This document shows, piece after piece, positions 14,554-23,449 of a stretch of 64,000 bases of DNA; position 1 is the first letter of the stretch; each line of letters opens with the position of its first letter. Under the pieces are notes generated by a model. That model was not told the origin of the DNA, did not search any database, and was given only the letters and a program-made list of their open reading frames with translations. This DNA is from Acidobacteriota bacterium. Lineage in GTDB: Bacteria; Acidobacteriota; Vicinamibacteria; Vicinamibacterales; JAKQTR01. A program made the translations under genes and the position numbers. The stretch lies in assembly GCA_026393755.1 (NCBI GenBank), contig JAPKZO010000005.1, forward strand, positions 120,757-184,756. Direction: 5' to 3'.

Positions 14554-15810
14554 CTATTTGAGCCTGATCCGATCGGCGGTATCCCAGGCCGACGTATCGG
14601 AAAGCACTACCACATCGCCTTCCTTCAGGCCGCCGCGAATCTCGACGGTGTTGACCGCCGCAAGCCCGAGCGTGACCTTGACCCGTTCGGCCGTGACGCC
14701 GTCGGGGCCGATCCGGAACAGCGTGATGGTGCTGTTCTCCTGACCCAGAGCGGGGCGACCCGTGAAGAGCACGTTGGCCAGCCGCTCGATCTCGATGGTC
14801 CCGTCCACGCTCAAGTCGGGCCGCGCGCCTTTCGGCAGCTCACCCTCCAGCGACACGTCCACGGTGACGGTTCCGCCGACAACAGCCGGGTCGATTCTGA
14901 CTACGCGACCCGTAATGAGTCCGTTGCGCGTGTCGATCGACGCGATGAGGCCAATCTGCACGTCTTTCGCTTGCGTCTCCGGGATCTTGAGTTCGGCCTT
15001 CAGGCGGCTCGGATTGGCGACGCGGGCGAGGTTCGCGCCGGGTGCCATCTGCTGCCCCACCTCGACAGGCACGAGTTGGAGCACGCCGGCAATTCCCGCG
15101 CGCACTTTCAACGCGTTCACCTGGGACTGCTTCAGCACGACCTGCGTCCGCATGCGTTCGACCGCCGCCTGCTGCACGGCGAGCTGTGCGTCCACCGACC
15201 CCTGCATCTGCGCCAGCCGCTTGCGTTCCGCCTCGACCCGCGAGTTCAACGCCTCGGCCTTCATCGCGGAGAGCTTGTTCTCGAGACTCGATTTGAGTCC
15301 TTCTTTCGCCAGTTCCGCGTCGGCCGTCGCCTGCAGCGTCGCCTGCCGGAACTCGGAGTCGATCGAGACCACCATCGCCTGCTGCGACACCAGTTCGTTG
15401 TCGATGCGGGCGCGCAACGTCGTCAATTCGGCTTCGGTTGCGCGTTTCTGGCCTTCGAGTTCGGCCAACGCCTGCGCCTCCGACGGGTTGCTCAGCTCGA
15501 GGACGATCGTGTCGGACTTCACCAGGGCGCCAGGCCGGATCAGAATCCGTTCCACGCGACCCGCGGTTTCGGCCGGGATCCACCGGATTTCCTCGGGGAC
15601 CAGTGTGCCAAGACCCCGGACGTTGCGGACCATCGGGCCGCGCTTCACCGTGTCGGTCAACACCGCGGCCCGGTCGACGGTGGGTGCCGCCGGCTTCAGG
15701 CGTGCTAGCACCACGGTGACCGAAGCTATCGCAATGAGGCCGACCGCTGCCCAGGAGATGCGGCGGTTGCGGCGGGCCCGGGCGACGGATGCAGGGCGTT
15801 GGATATCCAT
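14554..15810 (-). CDS. HlyD-family periplasmic adaptor (MacA-like membrane-fusion protein)
   Basis: 418 residues from ATG 15810; a TTG 39 bases upstream extends the frame but has no ribosome site. One N-terminal transmembrane segment (about 20-38) is followed by a lipoyl/barrel-sandwich half (VRNVRGLGTLVPEEIRWIPAETAGRVERILI), a long alpha-helical coiled coil (about 110-230, rich in Ala, Glu and Arg), the second lipoyl half (VRAGIAGVLQLVPVEVGQQM) and beta-barrel and membrane-proximal domains. It should bridge an ABC permease to an outer-membrane channel. It is the first gene of the operon, with a sigma54-type promoter about 80 bases upstream. Confidence 0.93.
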   Translation of the reverse strand: MDIQRPASVARARRNRRISWAAVGLIAIASVTVVLARLKPAAPTVDRAAVLTDTVKRGPMVRNVRGLGTLVPEEIRWIPAETAGRVERILIRPGALVKSDTIVLELSNPSEAQALAELEGQKRATEAELTTLRARIDNELVSQQAMVVSIDSEFRQATLQATADAELAKEGLKSSLENKLSAMKAEALNSRVEAERKRLAQMQGSVDAQLAVQQAAVERMRTQVVLKQSQVNALKVRAGIAGVLQLVPVEVGQQMAPGANLARVANPSRLKAELKIPETQAKDVQIGLIASIDTRNGLITGRVVRIDPAVVGGTVTVDVSLEGELPKGARPDLSVDGTIEIERLANVLFTGRPALGQENSTITLFRIGPDGVTAERVKVTLGLAAVNTVEIRGGLKEGDVVVLSDTSAWDTADRIRLK

Positions 15811-16282
15811 CTCAGTCTCATCGACGGGATTGCTGCCTATTTGGTTCAATGGCCCACTCGCATGGCGCGGAGTCGGCTACACAGGAGTCAAGCCAAGATC
15901 GTGCCAAGGGCGGCCGCACGGTCGGGGCACCGGGGACACGCTCCGTTTGGCTCGTCCTTGCCCAGCGCGCGCCAGTTGCGCGTCACGATTCCGGAGATCA
16001 ATGACGCAGCCTGGGCCACCATGTGTCCTCTGGTGGACCAGGTCGTCCCATATTCGAACACCCGCCCCGTCTCCGCCAAGTCACCGACGACCCGACCCGG
16101 CGAGGCGCCGATTCGTCCCTGGTAATCCCGGTCCGGTCACAATTTGCATGCGTTCGGTACGTGACTACCGAACACTTCCAGGAAACGCGGCACGTGCAAT
16201 CTGCCGCTGACAGCCGGGCGGGCCGCCATCGTTCTCGGCGACATTGCGGCAAGACGAATACAAGTGGAAACAGGTGAAGGTG
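15811..16282. other. Divergent intergenic region between the efflux operon and the SBBP gene
   Basis: About 470 bases. Apart from the sigma54 promoter at 15891-15907, no conserved coding sequence could be recognised; several short frames cross it in both directions without domain signals. Near 16108-16145 there is weak similarity to the leader repeats (GATTCGTCCCTGG followed by GGTCACAAT), which may be a decayed fifth copy or coincidence. AGGTGAAGG just upstream of 16283 provides the ribosome site of the SBBP gene. Confidence 0.4.
15891..15907 (-). promoter_or_regulatory. Sigma54 (RpoN) -24/-12 promoter of the efflux/two-component operon
   Basis: On the minus strand the 17 bases read TTGGCACGATCTTGGCT. 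Against YTGGCACGRNNNTTGCW, 16 of 17 positions match, with the invariant GG (-24) and GC (-12) both present and correctly spaced. The predicted start site lies about 12 bases downstream, near 15880, giving a leader of about 70 bases before the adaptor ATG. The operon encodes a sigma54 activator, which independently supports the call. Confidence 0.75.
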
Positions 16283-17818
16283 ATGTTGAGAAAGACTGCT
16301 GCTGTTCTCGTTGGACTCTTCTTTGCACAGGGAGCTGCGCTCGCTCAAACCGGTCGGCCGGCGGACAGCATGGCATACACCATTGGGTTCTCGACCTACC
16401 TTTCGCACATAGACCAATATGGTGCGGCCTTCGATATCGTGACCGATAGCAAGGGATACATCTACATCTCGGGGAACACGAGGGACAGGAACTTCCCCAC
16501 CACCGAAGGAGCGTTCCAAAGAGAACTCAAGGGAGAGGCGGATGCCTTCGTGGCCAAGTTCACACCCGAGGGCACGATCGTATTCGCCACGTTGATTGGC
16601 GGCACGAAAAGGGAACATCACACTGGATTGGCCGTTGACAAGGATGGGTACATCTACCTGGTCGGAGGAACCCATTCCGCCGACTTCCCCGTCACCGCCG
16701 GGGCCTACGATACCAGTTTCAATGGAGAGAAGGACTGGGGTGGCGACGTCTATGTGACCAAGATCAACCCATCTGGAAGTGGCCTTGTCTTCTCGACCTT
16801 CATTGGTGGAAGTGCTCAGGAGACAGCAACGGGAATTGCCGTCGATCTCCAGGGCAACGTCGTCATTGCGGGAGCGACACTCTCGCCGGACTTCCCTGTC
16901 ACAGGTGGAACCATCAGCAGAAGAGGCGCGGGTCAGGATGCGTTCCTCGCCAAGCTCAGCGCAAATGGCAACAGACTCCTGTTCTCTGCCCTGATCGGAG
17001 GCAATGACCAGGACGGCATCACCGGTGTGGCGCTCGACGACCACAACAACATCTACGTCTCAGGCTATACGGCGTCGAGCGATCTGCCGGCAACCGCTAA
17101 TGCCATTCGAAAGAAGGTCGAACTGGCCGAGAAGGGCGGATTCGAGAACGGCATGGATCTGTTCCTCGCGAAAGTGAATGACAGCGGAACGGCTCTCCTC
17201 TACCTCAGCTATATCGGTGGAGGGAGCTATCTTTCAAGCGATCTCATCTGGACCAGGCCAGGTCGACTGATGATCTACGGCAGCACGAACACCAAGAGTC
17301 TTCCACTCTCAGATCGCGCGTATTTCAGGGAATCCAAGGGAGAGAGAGATGGCTTCATCTCGATCTTCAATTCCAACAACATGGAGGTGGAATACTCGAC
17401 GCTGTTTGGAGGCAGTCAATTCGACTTCGTCAGGAGTGCGTTCTTCCTGGATGAGGATCGCGTCGTGCTCAGTGGAGAGACGAACTCGCCGGATTTCCCC
17501 CTCACCGAGAACGCCCTGTATTCCCAGTACCCGGTCTGCGACAAGACGTTCAACAACACGTTCTTTGGCAAGAGGAGGTTCTTCGTCTCTGTTGTTGACA
17601 TCAAGAAGAGTCGACTCGTCTATTCGACCTTCTTCGGCGCGGGCGTGAGATTCCAGGTGTTCCCTGACACCCATGGAAACCTCGGCTTTATCGCAGAAGC
17701 TGGAGTGCGTGAAGTACCGGGGACGGACTTCCCCGTAAGCAGTGACGCTTTTCGAGTTCCGCCGACCTACATCATGCTCGGGAGATTGGTCCCGAAAGAC
17801 ATTTCCGTTCGGAAATAG
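16283..17818 (+). CDS. Secreted SBBP-repeat beta-propeller protein
   Basis: 511 residues from ATG 16283 (a longer frame from 16244 lacks a ribosome site). Signal peptide MLRKTAAVLVGLFFAQGAALAQ. The body is built from seven or so units of roughly 50-60 residues with the pattern GxxYxSGxTxSxDFPxTxxA followed by DAFxAKxxxxGxxLxxSTxxGG, the SBBP (seven-bladed beta-propeller) signature. No enzyme motif is seen. SBBP proteins are surface or extracellular and are frequent in Acidobacteriota and Planctomycetes. The esterase gene follows after 10 bases, so the two are probably co-transcribed. Confidence 0.88.
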   Translation: MLRKTAAVLVGLFFAQGAALAQTGRPADSMAYTIGFSTYLSHIDQYGAAFDIVTDSKGYIYISGNTRDRNFPTTEGAFQRELKGEADAFVAKFTPEGTIVFATLIGGTKREHHTGLAVDKDGYIYLVGGTHSADFPVTAGAYDTSFNGEKDWGGDVYVTKINPSGSGLVFSTFIGGSAQETATGIAVDLQGNVVIAGATLSPDFPVTGGTISRRGAGQDAFLAKLSANGNRLLFSALIGGNDQDGITGVALDDHNNIYVSGYTASSDLPATANAIRKKVELAEKGGFENGMDLFLAKVNDSGTALLYLSYIGGGSYLSSDLIWTRPGRLMIYGSTNTKSLPLSDRAYFRESKGERDGFISIFNSNNMEVEYSTLFGGSQFDFVRSAFFLDEDRVVLSGETNSPDFPLTENALYSQYPVCDKTFNNTFFGKRRFFVSVVDIKKSRLVYSTFFGAGVRFQVFPDTHGNLGFIAEAGVREVPGTDFPVSSDAFRVPPTYIMLGRLVPKDISVRK

Positions 17819-17828
17819 GAAAGGAGTC

Positions 17829-18968
17829 ATGCCGATGGTCGGTCGAACCGTATTCCTCGTCTTTGCCGCTCTGATGCTCGGTCAGGCTTCGACCGATGCG
17901 CAAAGCCCGTCTCTGCCCCTTCCCGTCCGCGTGGATACGCTGATATCCGCGAAGGTCGGCGAACCACGCGAGTTCTGGGTCTCGCTGCCCGATCGGTACA
18001 ACGAGTCCACCGAAAGGTACCCCGTCATCTACATGATGGACGGCGAGCACAACTTCAACTCAGGGGTCATCGGCGGCGTCCGGCAGGCGGCTTGGTCGAG
18101 CGAGATTCCCGAGTTCATCATCGTCGGGATCAAGAACACCAATCGGTCGAAGGACATCTTTCCGGAAGAAGTCTCGTACCCGGACGGCAGCAAGGATGGG
18201 GGGCGCGCCAATCAGTACCTGGACTTCGTCCGCGACGAACTGCTTCCTCGCGTGGCAAAGGCCTACCGCACCGAGGACTATCGGATCCTCTACGGGACGT
18301 CGAATACCGGGTTCACCGCCGTGCATGCTCTCTTTCGAAATCCCGATCTCGCCAACGCGTACATCGCGACGAGCGCGACGCTCTCCGTGCCGTCGTTTCG
18401 ATCCGCGCGGGACAACCTGGTAGGCAGCTTCAAGGGTGGCAGGCGCGAGTTGATTCTGGTGATGGGAGAGCACGACTACCCGACGGTGGTGAGCCTGAAC
18501 GGCGCGCTCAAGGAGACGATCAGCATCAAAGCGCCTGCCGGACTCACCTGTCGACTCCGGGTCATCGAGAATGGCGAACACGTTCCTCCGGACGCGCTCG
18601 TCGAAGGGCTACGCGCATTGTTCCAGGGTTGGAAGATCACCCGCCCACTCACCGAGAGCAACTTCGCCGAAATCCGGGCCCAAGTGGACGGTCGTCTCGA
18701 GCGGTTCGGCGTTGCGGGCAAGATCGACGAAGACGCGCTCAAGAGCCTTGGCAACAGTCTGCTTGGCGAGAAGAAGTTCGCCAAAGCGCTTGAGGTCCTC
18801 GCGTATCGAGCCGCCAGCTATCCCCGTTCCGCCGATGGACAGGTCGGTCTTGGTGACGCGTATCGGCAGAGCGGCGACCTGGACAAGGCGCGCGAGTGCT
18901 ACACGCGGGCGATTGCGATCGCGCCTGGCCATGCCGCGGCCGCAGCAAGGCTGAAGGAACTCAAGTAG
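17829..18968 (+). CDS. Secreted alpha/beta-hydrolase (esterase D/IroE-like) with C-terminal TPR
   Basis: 379 residues from ATG 17829, with AAAGGAG ideally placed. Signal peptide to about residue 25. Residues 35-275 are an Esterase_D-type hydrolase: FWVSLPDRYNES, YPVIYMMDGEHNF, then the nucleophile region ILYGTSNTGF with S158, an acidic residue in VMGEHDYPTVV and histidine in ENGEHVPPDAL. The elbow reads G-T-S-N-T rather than G-x-S-x-G. Residues 320-379 hold one or two TPR units (AALAYRAASYPRS..., GLGDAYRQSGDLDKARECYTRAIAIAPGHAAA). Substrate unknown; relatives hydrolyse siderophore or acyl esters. Confidence 0.87.
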   Translation: MPMVGRTVFLVFAALMLGQASTDAQSPSLPLPVRVDTLISAKVGEPREFWVSLPDRYNESTERYPVIYMMDGEHNFNSGVIGGVRQAAWSSEIPEFIIVGIKNTNRSKDIFPEEVSYPDGSKDGGRANQYLDFVRDELLPRVAKAYRTEDYRILYGTSNTGFTAVHALFRNPDLANAYIATSATLSVPSFRSARDNLVGSFKGGRRELILVMGEHDYPTVVSLNGALKETISIKAPAGLTCRLRVIENGEHVPPDALVEGLRALFQGWKITRPLTESNFAEIRAQVDGRLERFGVAGKIDEDALKSLGNSLLGEKKFAKALEVLAYRAASYPRSADGQVGLGDAYRQSGDLDKARECYTRAIAIAPGHAAAAARLKELK

Positions 18969-18994
18969 GCGCTCCAGACCCCGTCTCTCGCCTC

Positions 18995-19042
18995 TCAATC
19001 GCGCAGGAGCGTCACCGCCGGATCCACACTCGTCGCTGGATC
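18995..19042 (-). pseudogene. Fossil C-terminus of an ADOP/FtsX-type permease
   Basis: On the minus strand the last 13 codons before a stop read ATSVDPAVTLLRD, the characteristic end of ADOP/MacB-type permeases (compare the LQPTSALRED end of the neighbouring intact gene). Upstream similarity is lost within a few codons. This is probably the remnant of a second, inverted PadR-permease locus. Confidence 0.4.
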
Positions 19043-19142
19043 ATCTCCTGTTCGAACACGCGTGATCCTTTTCTCTCGCTCCCTCGTCTAATCTCTTAGT
19101 CGGTCGGTTCAGAAGATAATCTACTGGAGTGGGATCGTCCAC

Positions 19143-19496
19143 ATGCCAAAACGAGGAAGTGCGGCGCTCGAAGGCGAGTTGCTGCAGGGGACGCTCGACC
19201 TGCTCATCCTGAAGACGCTCGTCCTCGGCCCCGCCCACGGCCACACCATCGCACATGCCATCGAACGCCGATCCGACGAGGTGCTGCAGGTCGAATACGG
19301 ATCCCTCTACCCGGCCCTGCACCGCCTCGAGGACCGGCGATGGATCGCGTCCTTCTGGGGCACCTCGGAAAACAACCGTCGCGCGCGGTACTACCGCCTC
19401 ACGCCGATTGGGCGTAAGCACCTCGTCCAGCGGGAAGACCGCTGGGATGCCCTCGTGCGGGCCGTCAACCGCATCGTCAAGCCCGCCACAGAGTGA
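19143..19496 (+). CDS. PadR-family transcriptional regulator
   Basis: 117 residues. Winged-helix PadR fold: [29 protein letters not shown], then [22 protein letters not shown] and the wing [26 protein letters not shown] precedes the ATG by about 10 bases. It ends five bases before the large permease and is the standard partner of ADOP permeases in Acidobacteriota, where it is thought to repress the pair. A short AGATAATCT palindrome near 19114 just upstream is a candidate operator. Confidence 0.93.
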   Translation: MPKRGSAALEGELLQGTLDLLILKTLVLGPAHGHTIAHAIERRSDEVLQVEYGSLYPALHRLEDRRWIASFWGTSENNRRARYYRLTPIGRKHLVQREDRWDALVRAVNRIVKPATE

Positions 19497-19500
19497 TCGC

Positions 19501-22191
19501 ATGAGTTGGACGCGCTTCTTCCGACGCAGCCGGTGGGACGAGGAACGGGCCCGGGAGCTCGAGGCGCACCTCGAGATCGAGACCGACGAGTACATCGCGC
19601 GCGGTGTGGCGCCAGACGAGGCCCGGTGGGCCGCGCAGCGCAAGCTGGGGAACGTGCTCCGAATCCGCGAGGAGATCTACGAAATGAACACGCTCGCCGT
19701 CGTCGACACCGTCTGGCAGGACCTCCGCTATGGGGCGAGGCTGCTGCGACGCAACCCCGCGTTCACCGCGGTGGCCCTTCTCTCGCTGATGCTGGGCATT
19801 GGCGCCAACACGGCGATCTTTCAGTTGCTCGACGCCGTGCGCCTCCGATCGCTCCCGGTCAAGGAACCCAGCCAGCTCGTCGAGGTGCGGCTTGCCGGCA
19901 CCGAGCCACGCCCCGGCAACGTCACCACGCGATATGCCGAGCTGACCAACCCGCAGTGGGAGCGGCTCCGCGCCGACCAGCGCGCGTTCTCCAGCATGCT
20001 GGCGTGGGCTCCGATGCGTCTCAATCTCGCGTCGGGCGGCGAGATCAGATATGCACAGGCCATCTTCGTCAGCGGCAACTTCTTCGAGATGCTCGGCGTG
20101 TCGGCTGCCCGCGGCCGCCTCCTTGCGACCGCCGACGACCAGCGTGGCTGCAGCTCCCGTGCGGCGGTCATCAGCCACGCGTTCTGGCAGCGCGAGTACG
20201 GCGGCGACCCGACCATCGTCGGGCGGCCGATCAGGCTGGAGAACCGTGCGCTCGACATCGTGGGCGTCGCGCCCGCAGGCTTCTACGGCGTCGAGGTGGG
20301 TCGCATGTTCGACGTGGCGGTCCCGATCTGCGCGGCCGGGGCTCTCGGCGGCGACTCCGGCGTGCTCGATGACAACTTCATCTGGTGGCTCTCCACGATG
20401 GGACGCCTTCGGCCAGGCTGGTCGGTCGAACGGGCGACCGCTTACCTGCAGACGATCTCCCCGACCCTGTTCCGAGAGACGGTGTCGCAGCGCCTGGATC
20501 CGGAACAGATCGAGGCGTACCGGAAGTTCCGGTTGGAAGCCGTCCCGCGTGGCGGCGGTTTCTCCTCGTTGCGCACGCGGTACGAGGCACCGCTCTGGCT
20601 GCTCCTTGGGTTGTCCGCGCTGGTCCTGCTCGTGGCGTGCGCCAATCTCGCGAACCTGCTGCTGGCGAGGGCTGGCGCCCGCGCGCGTGAGATGGCCGTG
20701 CGCCTGGCAACCGGCGCGTCGCGGGGCCGCATCGTCCGCCAGTTGCTGTCCGAAAGCCTGTTGCTGGCCGCCATCGGCACCCTGCTGGGGGCCATCCTGG
20801 CGCGAGTCGTCAGCGCCTCGCTGGTCTCGTTCCTGAGCACCGGCCGCGATCCGCTGTCCGTGCCCATCGCCCTGGACTGGCGGGTCCTCGGGTTCACCGC
20901 GGCAACGGCGGTCGCGACGACGATCCTCTTCGGGTTGGCGCCGGCGCTGCGTGCGACATCGGCGCCGCTCGAGTCGGTCATGCGGACGAGCAGCCGGGGA
21001 TTGACGGCGAGCCGCGGGCGGTTTGGGTGGCAGCGCGCGCTCGTCGTGGCACAGGTCGCCCTGTCGCTCGTGATGGTGACGGTCGCACTGCTCTTCACGC
21101 TCAGCCTGCGCAATCTGACCGGAGTGGACACCGGTTTCAGCTTCGACAACCTGGTGGTGACCGACATCGATTTCGGCGGCCTCGCGGTTCCTGCCGATCG
21201 TCGACTGCGACTGCAGCGCGAGCTGCTCGACGGCGTGCGATCGATTCCCGGCGTGACGTCGGCTGCTCAGGTGTCCATGGTGCCGTTCGGCGGGTGGAGC
21301 GCGCGCGACGAGGTGCGGCTGGAGGGACGCCCGCAGCATCAGCTCCCCGCCAGCATGAACGACGTCAGCGCGCGGTACTTCGAGACGATGCGAACACCGC
21401 TCGTCGCCGGCCGTGATTTCGACGATCGGGACGCCAGCGGATCTCCAACCGTCGTGATCGTCAATCAGACGTTCGCCCGGCGGTATCTCGGGGGCACGTC
21501 GGCCATCGGACAGCGGATCCAGATGCGGACCGGGCCACGGCAGTGGTCAACCGCGGAGATCGTCGGCCTGGTGAACGACACGACCTACGTCGACCTGAGG
21601 GAGCCATTTCAGCCGATTGTCTACAGGGCCGCCGCTCAGGAGCGCGACCCCGGCTCGGATCTTCGTGTCGTGCTGCGCTCGGGATTGTCGCTGGCCAGCG
21701 TCCGGTCCGCGGTGACGAAGATCGCCGCCAGGCACAATCCCGAGATCACGTTGAGCTTCCGCGCCTTTCCGACCATGGTGCGCGAGACACTCCTTCGGGA
21801 TTGGCTGATGGCCACACTGTCGGGGTTCTTCGGCGTACTGGCCATGCTGCTGGCCAGCATCGGCCTCTACGGCGTGATGGCGTACATGGTGGCCAGTCGC
21901 CGAAGCGAGATTGGCATCCGCCTGGCGCTCGGAGCCGATCGGCAGTCCATCATCCGGATGGTGATGCGAGAGGCCATCCTGCTGGTGGCCGTCGGTCTGG
22001 GGCTCGGCGCGCTGCTGGCGACGATGGCGTCCAGGGCGGCGAAGGCGATGCTGTTCGGCCTCACGCCCACCGACCCTTTCGCGCTCGTCGCGGCAGCCGT
22101 CACGCTGGCGACGATAGGCGCGGCCGCGACGATCATTCCGGCGCTACGTGCGGGACGCCTGCAGCCCACGTCCGCGTTGCGGGAGGACTGA
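19501..22191 (+). CDS. ADOP-family FtsX/MacB-like permease
   Basis: 896 residues from ATG 19501. The N-terminal about 80 residues are the soluble ADOP leader (ARELEAHLEIETDEYIARG, EARWAAQRKLGN). After that come two FtsX/MacB_PCD repeats: TM near 100-120, periplasmic core, TM cluster near 370-480 (ALVLLVACANLANLLLARAGAR, AREMAVRLATGASRGRIVRQLLSES), second core, and a final TM cluster (GFFGVLAMLLASIGLYGVMAYMVASRR, SEIGIRLALGAD). It ends LQPTSALRED. No ATPase domain is present. Such proteins are assumed to be export or mechanotransmission permeases but substrates are unknown. Co-transcribed with the PadR regulator. Confidence 0.93.
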   Translation: MSWTRFFRRSRWDEERARELEAHLEIETDEYIARGVAPDEARWAAQRKLGNVLRIREEIYEMNTLAVVDTVWQDLRYGARLLRRNPAFTAVALLSLMLGIGANTAIFQLLDAVRLRSLPVKEPSQLVEVRLAGTEPRPGNVTTRYAELTNPQWERLRADQRAFSSMLAWAPMRLNLASGGEIRYAQAIFVSGNFFEMLGVSAARGRLLATADDQRGCSSRAAVISHAFWQREYGGDPTIVGRPIRLENRALDIVGVAPAGFYGVEVGRMFDVAVPICAAGALGGDSGVLDDNFIWWLSTMGRLRPGWSVERATAYLQTISPTLFRETVSQRLDPEQIEAYRKFRLEAVPRGGGFSSLRTRYEAPLWLLLGLSALVLLVACANLANLLLARAGARAREMAVRLATGASRGRIVRQLLSESLLLAAIGTLLGAILARVVSASLVSFLSTGRDPLSVPIALDWRVLGFTAATAVATTILFGLAPALRATSAPLESVMRTSSRGLTASRGRFGWQRALVVAQVALSLVMVTVALLFTLSLRNLTGVDTGFSFDNLVVTDIDFGGLAVPADRRLRLQRELLDGVRSIPGVTSAAQVSMVPFGGWSARDEVRLEGRPQHQLPASMNDVSARYFETMRTPLVAGRDFDDRDASGSPTVVIVNQTFARRYLGGTSAIGQRIQMRTGPRQWSTAEIVGLVNDTTYVDLREPFQPIVYRAAAQERDPGSDLRVVLRSGLSLASVRSAVTKIAARHNPEITLSFRAFPTMVRETLLRDWLMATLSGFFGVLAMLLASIGLYGVMAYMVASRRSEIGIRLALGADRQSIIRMVMREAILLVAVGLGLGALLATMASRAAKAMLFGLTPTDPFALVAAAVTLATIGAAATIIPALRAGRLQPTSALRED

Positions 22192-22257
22192 CGGCGGGGC
22201 CAAGCGTGGCGGACAATTCCAACGGTACCTCTGAACCGCAGCCAAGGTTCTGACACG

Positions 22258-23439
22258 CTATTTCTGCCGCGACTTGAGCACGCCGCGGAACTTGGCGGCA
22301 ATTGATCCGAATCCTTCCTCTGAGGCCACATCCTGGCGCTCGGAATACTCGCGCAATTCCTCGGCGTCGGCGCCGGCCCGCGCCCAATCCTCCTGAACCA
22401 GCGCGACGCCAATCCGCTTCTTCTCGAGATCGAGGCTCAGGATCTCGAATGCCCCCATCGTCCCCACGGCGACCGCGCGGGCCCACCCGCCCGCGCGGGC
22501 CGTCGACGCGAACGTCGACACATGCGCCAGCCCCTCGACCCCCGGCTCCAGTTCGACGAACGCCCCGAACTCCGCGAGGCGTGTGACGCGGCCGGTGCGC
22601 ACCTGGCCCACTTCGTACCTCTCGTGAACCGTCGACCAGGGGTCGGTGCCGAGCTGCTTCAACCCGAGCGCGATCTTCTGCGTCTCGTCGTCGACGCGCA
22701 ACACCTTGACGGCGATCTCGTCACCGGGCGAGACGATCTGCGACGCGTCGGACACACGGGACCACCCCATCTCGGAGATGTGGAGCAAGCCCTGCACTCC
22801 GGCCCCGAGGTCGACGAAGACCCCGAAGTCGCGCACGGAGGTCACGCGGCCGGTCAGCACCGCGCCGGCGACGATCGATCGCCGGATCTCCGCAGCGTTT
22901 GCCCGCTGCTCTTCCTCGAGAAGCGCGCGCCGCGAGACGATGAGGTTTCTGCCGCCTTCCTTGTACTCGATGATCCGGAACGCGTAGACATGACCTTCGT
23001 ACTCGGCGGGGGCGGCGTTCCGAACGGTGTCGATCTGAGACATCGGGCAGAAGGCGCGCTGTTTGGGGATGCGCACCTCGTATCCGCCCTTGACGGCCCG
23101 TTCGACCTTGCCTTCCACGGGAAGCCCCGAGTGGAACGCGTCTTCGAGCTGCTTGTCGGTCGCGGCCCCGCGCGCCAGCTTCCGGGAAAGCCTGAGCCCG
23201 CCCTCGGTCGACACCACCATCGCCTGAACACGGTCGCCGGGAGCGACCTCGAGTTCGCCGTCGGCGTTCTTCAGTTCCTCGATGTCGATGACGGCCTCGC
23301 CCTTGCCGCCGACGTTGACAAACGCCACCTCCGGACCGATGGCGACGATGGTGCCCTCGATGGTCTGGCCCTTGTCGAAATGCGTCGCTTTGACTGAGGC
23401 CTCGAACATCGAGGCGAAATCTTCTTCGGGCTCGCTCAC
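22258..23439 (-). CDS. S1-domain RNA-binding protein (ribosomal protein S1-like)
   Basis: 393 residues. GTG start with GAGGAG upstream. At least three, probably four, S1 OB-folds in tandem: GQTIEGTIVAIGPEVAFVNVGGKGEAVID; GLPVEGKVERAVKGGYEVRIPKQRAFCPMSQID (shortened here for reading); GAVLTGRVTSVRDFGVFVDLG with LLHISEMGW; and GQVRTGRVTRLAEFGAFVELEPGVEGLAHVS. The C-terminus is charged. It is shorter than the six-domain E. coli S1 and could be a second S1-like translation or RNA-decay factor rather than the main ribosomal protein. It lies 10 bases downstream of the S10 peptidase and may share its transcript. Confidence 0.88.
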   Translation of the reverse strand: MSEPEEDFASMFEASVKATHFDKGQTIEGTIVAIGPEVAFVNVGGKGEAVIDIEELKNADGELEVAPGDRVQAMVVSTEGGLRLSRKLARGAATDKQLEDAFHSGLPVEGKVERAVKGGYEVRIPKQRAFCPMSQIDTVRNAAPAEYEGHVYAFRIIEYKEGGRNLIVSRRALLEEEQRANAAEIRRSIVAGAVLTGRVTSVRDFGVFVDLGAGVQGLLHISEMGWSRVSDASQIVSPGDEIAVKVLRVDDETQKIALGLKQLGTDPWSTVHERYEVGQVRTGRVTRLAEFGAFVELEPGVEGLAHVSTFASTARAGGWARAVAVGTMGAFEILSLDLEKKRIGVALVQEDWARAGADAEELREYSERQDVASEEGFGSIAAKFRGVLKSRQK

Positions 23440-23449
23440 GGCGCACTCC

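Noticed and set aside
19477..21339. 620-codon open frame antisense to the ADOP permease
   Set aside because: The composition (His/Gln/Arg-rich) is typical of a shadow frame, and the permease is unmistakable.
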